Part shown: piece by piece, positions 48,314 to 57,694 of the stretch | How positions within the stretch are numbered: the stretch's first letter is position 1 | Layout: each line of letters opens with the position of its first letter | Assembly (NCBI GenBank): GCA_903813345.2 | Contig: CAIIXF020000003.1 | Span: forward strand, 4,861,815 to 4,921,814 | Direction of reading: 5' to 3' | DNA: 60,000 bases | From: Owenia fusiformis | Lineage: Eukaryota > Annelida > Polychaeta > Sabellida > Oweniidae | Made by a program: the position numbers and the translations under genes | The notes under the pieces: generated by a model | Told to the model about the DNA's origin: nothing | The model's database searches: none | What the model saw: only the letters and a program-made list of their open reading frames with translations

Positions 48314-48698
48314 TAAAAAGACTTTTTTTTACCCTGAGAAGGTCATTGAAGGTGAAATCTTAAAACTTAAGTCGGATTTGAACTTCTGAGAACATGTATA
48401 TGATTTGGAAAAAAAATTGGTCAATTTGAAGCAAGATGAAAAAGACACTTTTGACCTTGAGAATGTAATTGACTGGACAAGGCATTAACATGACAAAATG
48501 TCACTACCTGTAATCTATAGCCAGATTTGAACTTTTGAGATATTGTAGATGATTTAAAAAAGAATTGGTGAATTTGAAGCAGGTTCAAAAAATACCTTTT
48601 TGACCTTAAGAAAGTCATTGAAGGTCAGGTCAAATCTCAAATCTAAAGTCAGCTTTGAACTTCTGATAGCTTGTAGATGATTTTGAAAAAAAATTGGT

Positions 48699-49422
48699 AA
48701 AGGATAGGTATCGATATGGTGAACTGAATTCAAAAATTTTCTCTTAAACCAATTATTGAAAACATTCTGTAAAAAAAACGGTCCTTTATGTAATGTTGAC
48801 TGATTGGCTACAATTTCATGCAAAAATTATTTATATATATTTTATATAACTGTTTTTGTTTACATTGTTTTTTAGCGCAATTGTTTTTTGTTCCTTTCTA
48901 CCAATTCTTCAGAATGAAATAAAATATATATCCGAACAAAATAGCATATACAACATTTTCATAGACCTCTCAGCTCAATATTATAGTTTTACAAAGGAAA
49001 TTTTAGTTGATTTAACAAAAAGTATGCAAAAACTTAAAACAAAACCCCCACAAATAGATAAAAATTAAGATAAACCTTTTAGTTCATTAACAAGATACTT
49101 TTTTTAAATCAACCAAACTTTCCTTTGTACAATTACAATATTGAGAGACCTAAACAAGTTGAGTTTATGTCATTTTGTTCCAATGAGGTTCGGATAGATG
49201 TTTCATTTCATTCCGAACATATGATACCAAGAACGACAAAAGTGTCTGATGTGTTTTCTAAAACAATACAGAGAAAAGAATATATATATAATTCAAATTA
49301 TAATGTTACCATCCAAAAGATGACCATTAAATTGACGATGTGTAAAATTTTCAGAATGTTTTGATGACTGGTCTAAGAGAAACACGTGTTCAAAAAGTTC
49401 ATCATATCGATACCACTCCTTT
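48699..49422. mobile_element. TIR transposon of about 724 bp nested in family E
   Basis: Ends AAAGGATAGGTATCGATATG and, reverse-complemented, AAAGGAGTGGTATCGATATG. The match continues through GAACT and the CTTAAACCA/TGGTCTAAG blocks. Open frames of 70 and 79 codons (48856-49068, 49125-49364) have no domain I recognise. It replaces a few bases of an E unit (ATTGGTCAATTTGAAGCAAG in other units). Confidence 0.75.
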
Positions 49423-49719
49423 AAAGCAAGTTGAAAAAAGACCTTTTTGACCTTTTTTACCTTAAAGGTCATTGAAGGTCAAATCTTAAATAAAAAGTCA
49501 GATTTAAACTTCTGAAAATGATTTTGACAAAAATTGAAGTCAGTCTAAACAGTATTTGTTGAGTTATTGGAAGTTATAAGAATTTGTTACAGACGCTGAT
49601 TGCCAACCACCAACCAAAAACCGCCAACCATCGTAAAAAAAATGGAGACCATAACAAAAACTAAACAAGGCACAGACATGAACAATATCGTACCTAAAAC
49701 ACAGCAGTGTGACAGTGAA

Positions 49720-49995
49720 GAAATTAGGACAGAAAATCCAAAATGGCCACCTTAAAATTTACCCAGAATGCCCAAAAACTAATCAGTTCTTAACTTTGAT
49801 ACATAGAAACATCCCTGAAAATTTCAGATGAATCCATCAAATGGTTTGGCTGGAAACCTGTAGACAAGTCTTGAAAGTGAAGATTTTAGGATGGAAAATC
49901 AAAAATGGCCACCTTAAAATTTACCCAGAATGCCCAAAAACTAATCAGTTCTTAACTTTGATACGTAGAAACATTCCTGAAAATTTCAGATGAAT
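49720..49995 (+). repeat. Two family C-like units
   Basis: AAAATCCAAAATGGCCACCT, CCCAAAAACTAATCAGTTCT and GGAAACCTGTAGACAAG occur twice. No head or tail. Confidence 0.75.
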
Positions 49996-50003
49996 CTGAA
50001 TCT

Positions 50004-50602
50004 AATTACTTACATTATGCAATGGATATATCATTTGCGTGTAACCTTCACTTCTGTTTGAAGTCCAATAACGCTAGGAGTAAAATCTATTGAAAACGTC
50101 GCCAGAGTATCAAACTCTAAAATGTACCATTTCTTTTTTAACTTTTTAATGGCATGATATAGTGACACGATAATATTAACATATATTTTCAGCATAACTC
50201 TGAATGTATTAATGAGATATTAATGCATTGGGTCTTTTTAATTTTTTTATAGAAAATAATATTAATATTTTTTGTCCGCTGTGACGGAGCATTTTCACAG
50301 TTCACATTTGCAACTGCTCCGTCACAGCGGACAAAAAAATTAAACATTATTTTTTATAAAAGAATTAAAAAGACCAAATACATCAACATCTCATTTATAC
50401 CTTCATAGTTATGCTGAAACCATGTGTAAATATTATCGTGTCACTATATCGTGCCATTAGAAAGTTAAACAAGAAATTGTACATTTTGAAGTATGATACT
50501 CCGGCGCCATTTTCAATAGCTTTTCTTCCCAGAGTAATTGGACTTCAAACAGAAGTGAAAGTTACCCGCAAATTGTATATCCATTGCATGGAGTAAGTAA
50601 TT
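50004..50602. mobile_element. Large palindrome (arms about 285 bp)
   Basis: AATTACTTACATTATGCAAT at the left is mirrored by ATTGCATGGAGTAAGTAATT at the right. The arms pair nearly to the centre, where TTTGTCCGCTGTGACGGAGC and GCTCCGTCACAGCGGACAAA flank a loop of about 25 nt. A third copy of the last 20-mer sits at 50679. Only fragments could encode anything. It is probably a fold-back transposon. Confidence 0.82.
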
Positions 50603-50718
50603 TTGTATGGTATAACGAAACATATGGGTTAAAAAATAAATCGTGAAGTATTCTTAGTGTTTTTATGAAAAATAGCATGCTCCGTCACAGCGGACAAATA
50701 TTTCGATACCAGCCTGTG

Positions 50719-51205
50719 ATAGAGATGATCAAATAATTTGGAATTCGAGACAGGGAAGGTGCAAAGAGTCCCCAACAACATTTTTTTAAAAAATATATTG
50801 CCGATTTTCATCTTCTTCCACTTGTTCTTTTTTAATGTTTTATGCATCAATATATTGCATTTATAGAGTTAGTTAACCTCTTAAAAGGAAAATATGTTTC
50901 AAGCAGGGATTTTAAAGATATCAATTCTGGGTGACCAAAATTAACTGAAAACAATGGATCACATGAGTTTTCCCTATGGGAAATAACATGGGAAATATTG
51001 TTTTCCACTTTGTCCCACTTGACAGATATCTTCCTTTTAAGAGGTAACAGTGTCTACAAATGCAATATGTTGATGCATAAAACATTGAATGAAAAAATGG
51101 GAGTGGAAGGGGATGAAAATAAGGAAAACATGTTTAAAAATATGTTGGTGGGGGGTTTGCACCACCTTCCCTGTCTCAAAGTCCAAATTAGTTGATCATC
51201 TCTAT
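50719..51205. mobile_element. Second palindrome, diverged arms of about 180 bp
   Basis: AGAGATGATCAAATAATTTG, GACAGGGAAGGTGCAAAGAG, TTATGCATCAATATATTGCA and AACCTCTTAAAAGGAAA on the left are mirrored in order on the right. The arms differ by many small changes, so it is older than the palindrome at 50004. Confidence 0.72.
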
Positions 51206-52026
51206 GAGTACTTTTCCTCTAATTAATGCATTGGCCTAACATATCCACTTTTTAAATCCTCAGAAAATAGCCACATATGATGGTCTAAAATCTGTTGCGA
51301 TACCTTCTGTGCTTTTTTAATAGTCTCTAGTAGTCATTTTTAGAGGATTTTTGATTAAGGACTATATGGCCAGTTCTTTGATTTGGTTATAGCGTTAGTG
51401 TTTATCAGAATTTATTAAAAAGCCAAGTGCTTTATCAATAGGTATGATATAACAGCTTTGTTAACAATTCACTTGTCAAAACTTTAGAAAATACAACAAA
51501 ATTATCAAAATAAATTGATTTCAATATGAGAGGGCATATGTACTTGAGCTAGGTTTCTAAACTAATTAGTGTAGACAATGGTATCATTAAATGCAAAAGA
51601 GTGTCTGTCCTTTCATGTTGAATACCTGAGAATACTCAGCTAGTATCTGCCATGTGAGAGGAGACAAGCCAGTTATCAGTTTGAATCTGTCTACAGTTTT
51701 CTTAAAATGGTGGTTAATTCAAATAAGTGAGAAAACTTCAAGGCCCAAAATATTTTACAAAAATATAATTTTCTTTTTAGCTCTTCATGTTGCCCTTTGT
51801 GTTTTTTCACAGTTCTTCACAATTTTTTTAAACTTTTTGTATGCAGTGGGAGGAGTCAAATTGACACACCAACTACCGTTTAAAAAATACTTTTTGCCGA
51901 TTTTTTGTGGCATTGTTATTTTTCTTGCTTGAGCCACAGATAAATGAATTTTTGGCATACAAATCAAGTTGATTGGGGGTAGATGGGCAAAGTTATGATA
52001 GCATGGAAGTTGATTCCAATTTCAAC
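51206..52026. other. No gene seen
   Basis: AT-rich; 51206-51310 shares blocks with 34200-34320 (old repeat). The 92-codon frame at 51654-51932 is hydrophobic, low-complexity and unsupported. Confidence 0.45.
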
Positions 52027-52679
52027 AAGGCATTAACATGACAAAATGTCACCACCAAAATATTATTATGAGTTCAAACTAAAGTCAGATTTGAATTTCT
52101 GAGAACTCTGGAGATGATTTTGAAAACAATGGTCAGTTTGAAACAAGTTTTATGACCCTAAGAAGGACCTTTATGACCTTTTTTGACCCTTAGAAGATCA
52201 TTGAAGGTGAAATTTCAAATCTAAAGCCAGATTTGAACTTCTGAGAACTTGAAGATGATTTTGAAAAAAAATTGGTCAATTTGAAGCAAGTTGAAAAAAT
52301 ACTTTTTTGACCTTGAGAAGGTCATTGAAGGTCAAAAAGAAGGTCAAATCTATATTAAGATTTGCACTTTTGAAAACTTATAGTATAGATGATTTTGAAA
52401 AGATATTGGTCGAGTTGAAAAAAACAACTTTTTAACCTTTTTTGACCTTGAAAGGTCAAATCTTAATTCTAGGGTCAGATATGAACTTCTGAAAACTTGT
52501 AGATGATTTTGAAAAAATTGAAGTCAGCAGTCTAAGCAGTATTTGTCAAGTTATTGAGTTAAAAGTTGTAAAAAATGTTACAAACGCTGATCGCCAATCG
52601 CCAACTACCAACCGCCATCCGCCGTCACAAAAAATGGAGACCATAACAATATGTCATAACTTTTTGGTGGTGATATAAA
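52027..52679 (+). mobile_element. Family E element E3, near full length
   Basis: Head AAGGCATTAACATGACAAAA with TGTCACCACC, about four units with TGACCTTGAGAAGGTCATTG, then GCCAATCGCCAACTACCAAC, GAGACCATAACAATATGTCA and the tail GGTGGTGATATAA, which has one change from GGTGGTGACATAA. Confidence 0.85.
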
Positions 52680-53070
52680 AATCGAATTCAGAAATAATTA
52701 ATGGTTACCTTGTTTCTAATACTGTAGAAAAATGAAAAATGCAAAATGATCACATCCTCCGATCACAGGGCTTCAAAATACAGAATTCTTTTTACCCCCA
52801 CGATAAGCAGTTAGCATTTCCCCAATTAAGAACTCGCAAATTGGATTCGCTGTCGCAACATTGCAACAACAATCATGTATACGTCATTGGCGCATAATTA
52901 GATCACGTGATGCCGTTTTATCGGGCGCTTCCAAATTTATAGCAGGGGGAAAGGAGGTACGGATTCTGGACACTTGCTTAGGAGGATGAATGATCATTAT
53001 TGCTCTGTTATAGATATTTAGCACATTAAATTCCCTTTCCAACAAGTTTTATTACATAACAAGAAACAGG
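52680..53070. other. No gene or recognised repeat
   Basis: Unique-looking spacer, slightly more GC-rich around 52850-52930. Nothing supported. Confidence 0.45.
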
Positions 53071-53260
53071 GTAAACAGAATCCAAAATGGCCACCCTATC
53101 ATTTACCCAGACTGCCCAAAAAGTTGTAAACTATCGTAAAAACATCACTAAAAATTTCAGATAGCTGGAAACCTGTAGACAGATGTCGATAGACAAGATT
53201 TTAGGATGAAAAATCCAAAATGGCCACCTTAAAATTTACCCAGAATGCCCAGCAAAGCAC
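53071..53260 (+). repeat. Family C-like units
   Basis: CAAAATGGCCACC occurs twice with GGAAACCTGTAGACAG between. It has no ends and abuts a family D fragment. Confidence 0.65.
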
Positions 53261-53284
53261 AGGATGAAAAATATTGTATTAATA

Positions 53285-54705
53285 AAGCTACCAAATGATC
53301 CAAAAGTGAATTTTGTGAAACAAAAGTGTCGGCCATTTTGAAAAAAAAAATAGGTGAGCTTTTGAACCAGGAGTCATAGGGGGGTTTCTGTATTGATGTT
53401 GAACAAAAATACCTTAAAACAGAAATCCTATCTACAGAGGTTTAAAAGCAAATGGTCCACAAGGGGATTTCATGAAACAATAAATAGTACCGTGGGTACT
53501 GGGCTCACATGATGTTGCTCAAAAGTGAATGATGGCTAAAATGGCAGAAAATAAAAAAAAAGGATGTAAGTTTTGCAGATTTTTGTAACAAAATAATTTC
53601 ATACAACTACTCTTTAGAGTGACATGGCTTTTTACAATGCAGGACACCTGAAATAATTTGTAAAGCTAGGAAATGGGCCAAAAGTGAATTTCGCACGACA
53701 AAAATGGCGACCATTTTGAAATTAGGCGATCTTTTGAGCCAGTAGTTATAGGGGAGTTTTCTGTATTGATTTTGAACAAAGACAACTTAAAACCGGAATC
53801 CTTTAAACAGAGGTGTTAAGGCCAATGGTCCAAAAGTGGATTTTGTGAGACATACATGTATGGACAAATCAATGTTAAAAAAATGGCTAAAAAAACAGAT
53901 AAAATTTTTTGCTGATTTTTTGTAACAAAATTATTTCATACAGCTACTCTTTACAGTGACATGGCATTGTACAATGCAGGACACCTGAAATTATTTGTAA
54001 AGCTAGGAGGAAATGGGCTAAAAGTGAATTTCGCAAGACAAAAATGGCAACCATTTTGAAAATAGGTGAGCTTTTGGGAAGTTTTCTGTATTGATGTTGA
54101 ACAAATATAACTTAAAACGGGAATCCTATCAACACAGGTTTTAAAGCAAATGGTCCAAAAGTGACTTTCGCGAGACAAAAATGGCGACCATTTTGAAAAT
54201 AGGGAAGATTTTGAACCAGGAGTCATAGGGAGGTTTTCTATATTGAGATGTTGAACAAAAATAACAGGAATCCTATTTGACAGATATTTTGAAACTGGGC
54301 AATAGTCAAGCTATTGAACAAGGAGACAGGTTTTCTGTATTAATGTTGAACAAAAATAACTTCAAAGGGGAATCCAACCGACAGAGGTTTAAAATGTGCC
54401 ACTATTGTGGACTGACTGAGTGGCAGATGGACAAATCAATGTTAACTAAAATGGCTGAGAAAAAAAAACGGATATAATTTTTAGCAGATTTTTTGCAACA
54501 AAATTATTTCATAAAACTACTCTTTACAGTGATATGGCTTTTTACAATGCAGGACACCGAAAATTATTTGTAAAGCTAGGAAATGGGCCAAAGTGAATTT
54601 TGTGAGACAAAAATGGCGACCATTTTGTCCAGGAGTCATAGGGGGGTTTTCTATATTGATGTTGAACAAAAATAACTTAAAACGGGAATCCTATTAAGAG
54701 AGGTG
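53285..54705 (+). mobile_element. Family D copies: a fragment, then D2 head and units
   Basis: 53285-53487 is a D unit fragment. A D head (CCGTGGGTACTGGGCTCACA) begins at 53488 within it and is followed by three to four units with GACATGGCTTTTTACAATGC and AAAATGGCGACCATTTTGAA. No microsatellite or hairpin tail. Open frames inside are repeat by-products. Confidence 0.8.
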
Positions 54706-54865
54706 TATAAATATCAAAATTGTCCAAAGCAGGAGTAATGTAAAGTAGACTGATGAACTTCATTCTCCGGACCGAGACTAGTATTTTCATACATGACAGA
54801 TGGTGGTAATACTATTGAAGTTACAGATGTCTAAACTTTCAAAAATTGATTTATTAGTTTCATAA

Positions 54866-56609
54866 CTAGAAAAAAATAGCAACTCCACAGAGTAGCAAAT
54901 CCCACCAAACAAAACATATTTCACCATACCATTCACTGGTATTTGAGTTATCAAAGATTACACTTTTTTACGAAAAATGGTCGATATTTTGAAATTCAGT
55001 AGCCATCTTGAAAATCTCTTCCTCCGCATAGCTCCTTTGTCCCTAGGCATCAGCATATACAATTTGAACCAAATCCGTCAATTAGTATTTGAGTAATCAA
55101 AGGTTACATTTTTAACGAAAAACGGCCGCCATTTTAAATTAGCAGCCATAATGAAAATTCCTTTTCGAACAGAGCTTCTATCGCCATAAGGCATCAGCCT
55201 ATAAGATTTAATCAAATCCGTCTACCAGTATTTAAGTTATCGCCCATTCAAAGGGATGGACGGACGAACGAACGGACTGCTTTCCTATATATCCCAGTCT
55301 ACGATTTCGTCTGTCGTACCTCGCCAAATGCGGAAATGAAACTACTGAGGCGAAAATGAGCTAAAACAACTTGCCACGCGTGTCTGAACAAAATACCATT
55401 ATTGTGGCGACTATATAGTATCAATAACTTGAAATATCCCAACCATTGAACGAAATAAACCACCCATTCGTGACTCGAACTCCCGATTTGTTTTCATAAT
55501 TTTTTTACATTACGCGGGTCGGTTCAATTCAATGCTTCAGTTATTAGACCCCCTCTGGGAGTCATTGCTACGCAGGCAATCTGCGCCAGTTTCTCTCTCT
55601 TGATTGGTTCAGATTCAAAATATGCAAGCGCACTTGAAAAGTATTGTCAAACTTTTCTTTTGCGCAAGCATGAAGATCTGAAATTAAAAACGAACCTGTT
55701 GCAGATTGCCCTTTGTGTCCTAAGTTTGATGGCGGGAGTTCAGGAGGAGTGAGTAGCTCCCATAATTCTTTCATATTCTATCGTATTAGGGGATTCCCCA
55801 TTACATCATCTCTTGCATCATCTCCAATCAAATTGCAAGATTCGATCACGTGAACAATCATGAGCACGTGCTCTCTCAGTGCTGCCCATGCGCAGAGTTG
55901 AATTTGAAATCGTGGGAATGGCGTTAACAGCACTTCAACATCATCATTTCAAACCTACGGTAATACTATTGAAGTTACTCGATCCATACTTGTAGAGAAT
56001 ACTCATAAAACTACAGTGAACATTTGGAGATTCATTTCAACAGCAAATTGAGGTCTGTTTATAAAATTTGTTTTCAATCGTGCTAATATGAAAGGTCATC
56101 TTTGGGAAATCTCCCCCCCCCCCCTGGCAGGAGTTCAAAAACCTGGGGGAAGGTGGCCCCCAGGTTATGTATGATTCCATTACATCAGAGACATATTTTC
56201 ATTGCATAATTTAACCACATGTCTTTGATTCTTTCAGTAATATTTCAGTAATTTGTCCCATAAAGATCCTTTTGAGGTATTATTTTCAATTCAAATTAAT
56301 TTTAAAGGGAAATTAAAAAGCCAGCCCCGGGATGGCGGGAGCTAGCCCCGGGACTCCCGGGAGCCAGATCAAATGAAATGATCAACACTTCTGATTTTTT
56401 AGCTTATATCTTTTGAACCGAGCTGATTGAATAGCAGTTTTATATGTTGTGTCTCCTGTTTAATTTATGTGTCATTTCCTGCCCAAAACAGGACTAGTAC
56501 AAATTTCATATGGCGAGAACTAATAATTTTTAATAGTCACTCTTGGCAAGTATGAGCTGAAAACGAAATCGTAGACTGTATCCCCCTCGAACTTCGTTCA
56601 GTAGGATAA
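54866..56609 (+). mobile_element. Family F element F4, interrupted by a 1.28-kb transposon
   Basis: Head CTAGAAAAAAATAGC with hairpin ACTC-CACA-GAGT and ATCCCACCAAAC, three F units, a short GGAC/GAAC stretch at 55258-55275, then the tail. The tail is split at 55294 and resumes at 56579 with TATCCCCCTCGAACTTCGTT and AGGATAA. Confidence 0.82.
55295..56578. mobile_element. DNA transposon with 16-bp TIRs, TATCC duplicated
   Basis: CAGTCTACGATTTCGT at 55295 and ACGAAATCGTAGACTG ending 56578 are exact inverted copies. TATCC flanks both sides (55290-55294, 56579-56583), and removing the insert restores a standard F tail. There is a poly-C tract at about 56112. The 68-codon minus-strand frame at 55568-55774 has no recognised domain, so this is most likely non-autonomous. 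The superfamily is uncertain; 5-bp duplications occur in Transib, but the CAGTC end is not diagnostic. Confidence 0.85.
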
Positions 56610-56748
56610 AAATGTGAGTTGGGATATTATTATTTTCATTGGACAAATTTATATATTTATATGATGGCCCTCTGGTCTATAAATGGCTCCACACTATTTA
56701 TTTGGACATAATAAGGATCATTCCCACTCAAAGAGACAGTTACCATAC

Positions 56749-56850
56749 CTGATTGAACTGTGACATCTTCCATCTCTAGCACAGGAGGAGTCACATCACA
56801 ATCAATATCAGGTGGCATCATGGGGTCTCCACTTTCCCCTTCCTCTTCAC
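56749..56850 (-). CDS. Internal exon 'a' of a multi-exon zinc-finger gene
   Basis: Read on the minus strand, a pyrimidine-rich tract ending TTTTTCAG precedes the exon and GTATGG follows it, so both splice sites fit consensus. The 102-nt exon starts by completing a split codon (GT), encodes 33 whole codons beginning EEEGESGDPMMPPDIDCDV and ending EMEDVTVQS, and leaves a single G at its 3' end. That G joins the AG opening exon b to make GAG, so the frame continues. The peptide is acidic and has no fold I recognise; acidic low-complexity segments are common upstream of finger arrays in nuclear proteins. It is the most 5' exon I can see, so the start codon lies beyond the window. The flanks are repeat DNA, with a family F copy ending 139 bp to the left and a Tigger-like fragment to the right. 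The exon call rests on splice sites, composition and phase, not on homology. Confidence 0.72.
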
Positions 56851-56989
56851 CTGAAAAACATAAAGAGAGAACATTGAAATGACCAGCAGGCCCATGATGA
56901 CTTACAAGACAAAAATGTAAATGACCCTATCTAATCAAGAATAATGCTGAAAATGTATTAGTGCGAGAAAGAGAAAAAAAAGTCAACTT

Positions 56990-57520
56990 CGTAATATCCT
57001 ATCACTATAATGTCTCCTAAAAAGGCATACATCTGACATCCTGAATGCCCTTGATATTTTGAAGGATTATACATCATCTCGAATGAACACTCATAGAAAA
57101 TTATTTTTACTTGAAGAGGATATCTACTCAAATATTGCTAATGCTAAAAGTGCCAAGAAACAAACAACATTGAAGGACTTTTTCAAGCAAAAGCAAAGCA
57201 GTGCGATTTTGTACGAGACTATCATATACTTTTACAGTGTATTACAAAGTTTTTTCCAAAATGTAAGAGTTATTTTTACTAAAATGATGAAATTGTTCAA
57301 AATATAAATAAAACATAGTATATAGGCTATAGGCCTATTGTAGAATTAACTCATCAACAACATGCATTGTTTTCTGACTAAGTATTAAGTGTTCAATATA
57401 GTGGACTGAACAATGAAAATCCCCCCCCCCTGACCAACAAAATCCTCGAAATTTGAACACCTGCCAATTTGAACGCTTTTGGCTGGTCCCATGGGTGTTC
57501 GGATTAGACAGGTTTTACTG
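56990..57520 (+). pseudogene. 3' end of a pogo/Tigger-like transposon
   Basis: The frame around 57040-57307 reads ALDILKDYTSSRMNTHRKLF, then SAKKQTTLKDFFKQ. Tigger/pogo transposases end in a similar alternating helix region with a KKQTTLxxFF-type motif. About 170 bp later the terminal sequence, reverse-complemented CAGTAAAACCTGTCTAATCC with GAACACCCATGGGACCAGCC inside it, is the type expected for Tigger ends, and TA follows at 57521-57522. The catalytic domain and the left end are missing, so it is a dead fragment. It lies in the intron upstream (in gene sense) of exon a. The identification rests on the TIR style plus the C-terminal motif. Confidence 0.72.
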
Positions 57521-57694
57521 TATATGCATTACCAATTTTATGTACTGCTTTTTACCATTAATATTGGCCATTTTGAACCTTGAACATAAACAGACTTTAA
57601 AATCATGCCTATCAGCACCCCTCCCAAGTGATCATTCCATCGCACTGGATTTGTATATATCACAACTGAATATAACTGATCATTTCAGTAATAA

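Larger units (their letters stand above)
45512..49660 (+). mobile_element. Family E region E2 with nested C, B and a TIR transposon
   Basis: A head (AAGGCATTAACATGACAAAA, TGTCACTGCC) starts at 45512. E sequence is cut at 45657 by C1 and resumes at 48314 with AAAAAGAC and GAGAAGGTCATTGAAGGTG. A second E head at 48478 suggests an E copy inserted in, or tandem with, the first. A TIR element interrupts again at 48699. The 3' region ends GAGACCATAACAAAAAC without a good hairpin. Confidence 0.75.
5257..56850 (-). other. Extent of the minus-strand zinc-finger gene within the window
   Basis: Exons a, b, c and d are all open on the minus strand with AG/GT boundaries. The first three junctions are phase 1, producing split codons GAG, GAA and GGT in turn, so about 167 codons read straight through. 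The visible order is acidic segment, C2HC-like finger, Ser/Pro-rich linker, C2H2 finger. Zinc-finger proteins of this layout usually act in the nucleus on DNA or chromatin; no substrate or target can be read here. Introns are about 16.6, 29.5 and 5.0 kb, consisting mostly of repeats. Further exons may be hidden in unique stretches, and the true 5' and 3' ends are outside the window. Joining four distant exons is inference from phase and order. Confidence 0.65.

Noticed and set aside
48856-49364. Two short frames inside the 724-bp TIR element as transposase remnants
   Set aside because: No catalytic or DNA-binding pattern I recognise; too short and in different frames.
51654-51932. 92-codon hydrophobic frame as a membrane protein
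   Set aside because: Phe/Leu-rich composition follows from T-rich DNA; no start, splice or family support.
56109-56122. Poly-C tracts here and at 57420-57430 as functional sites
   Set aside because: Simple homopolymers; one lies inside a transposon and the other in a Tigger-like remnant, with no further structure.
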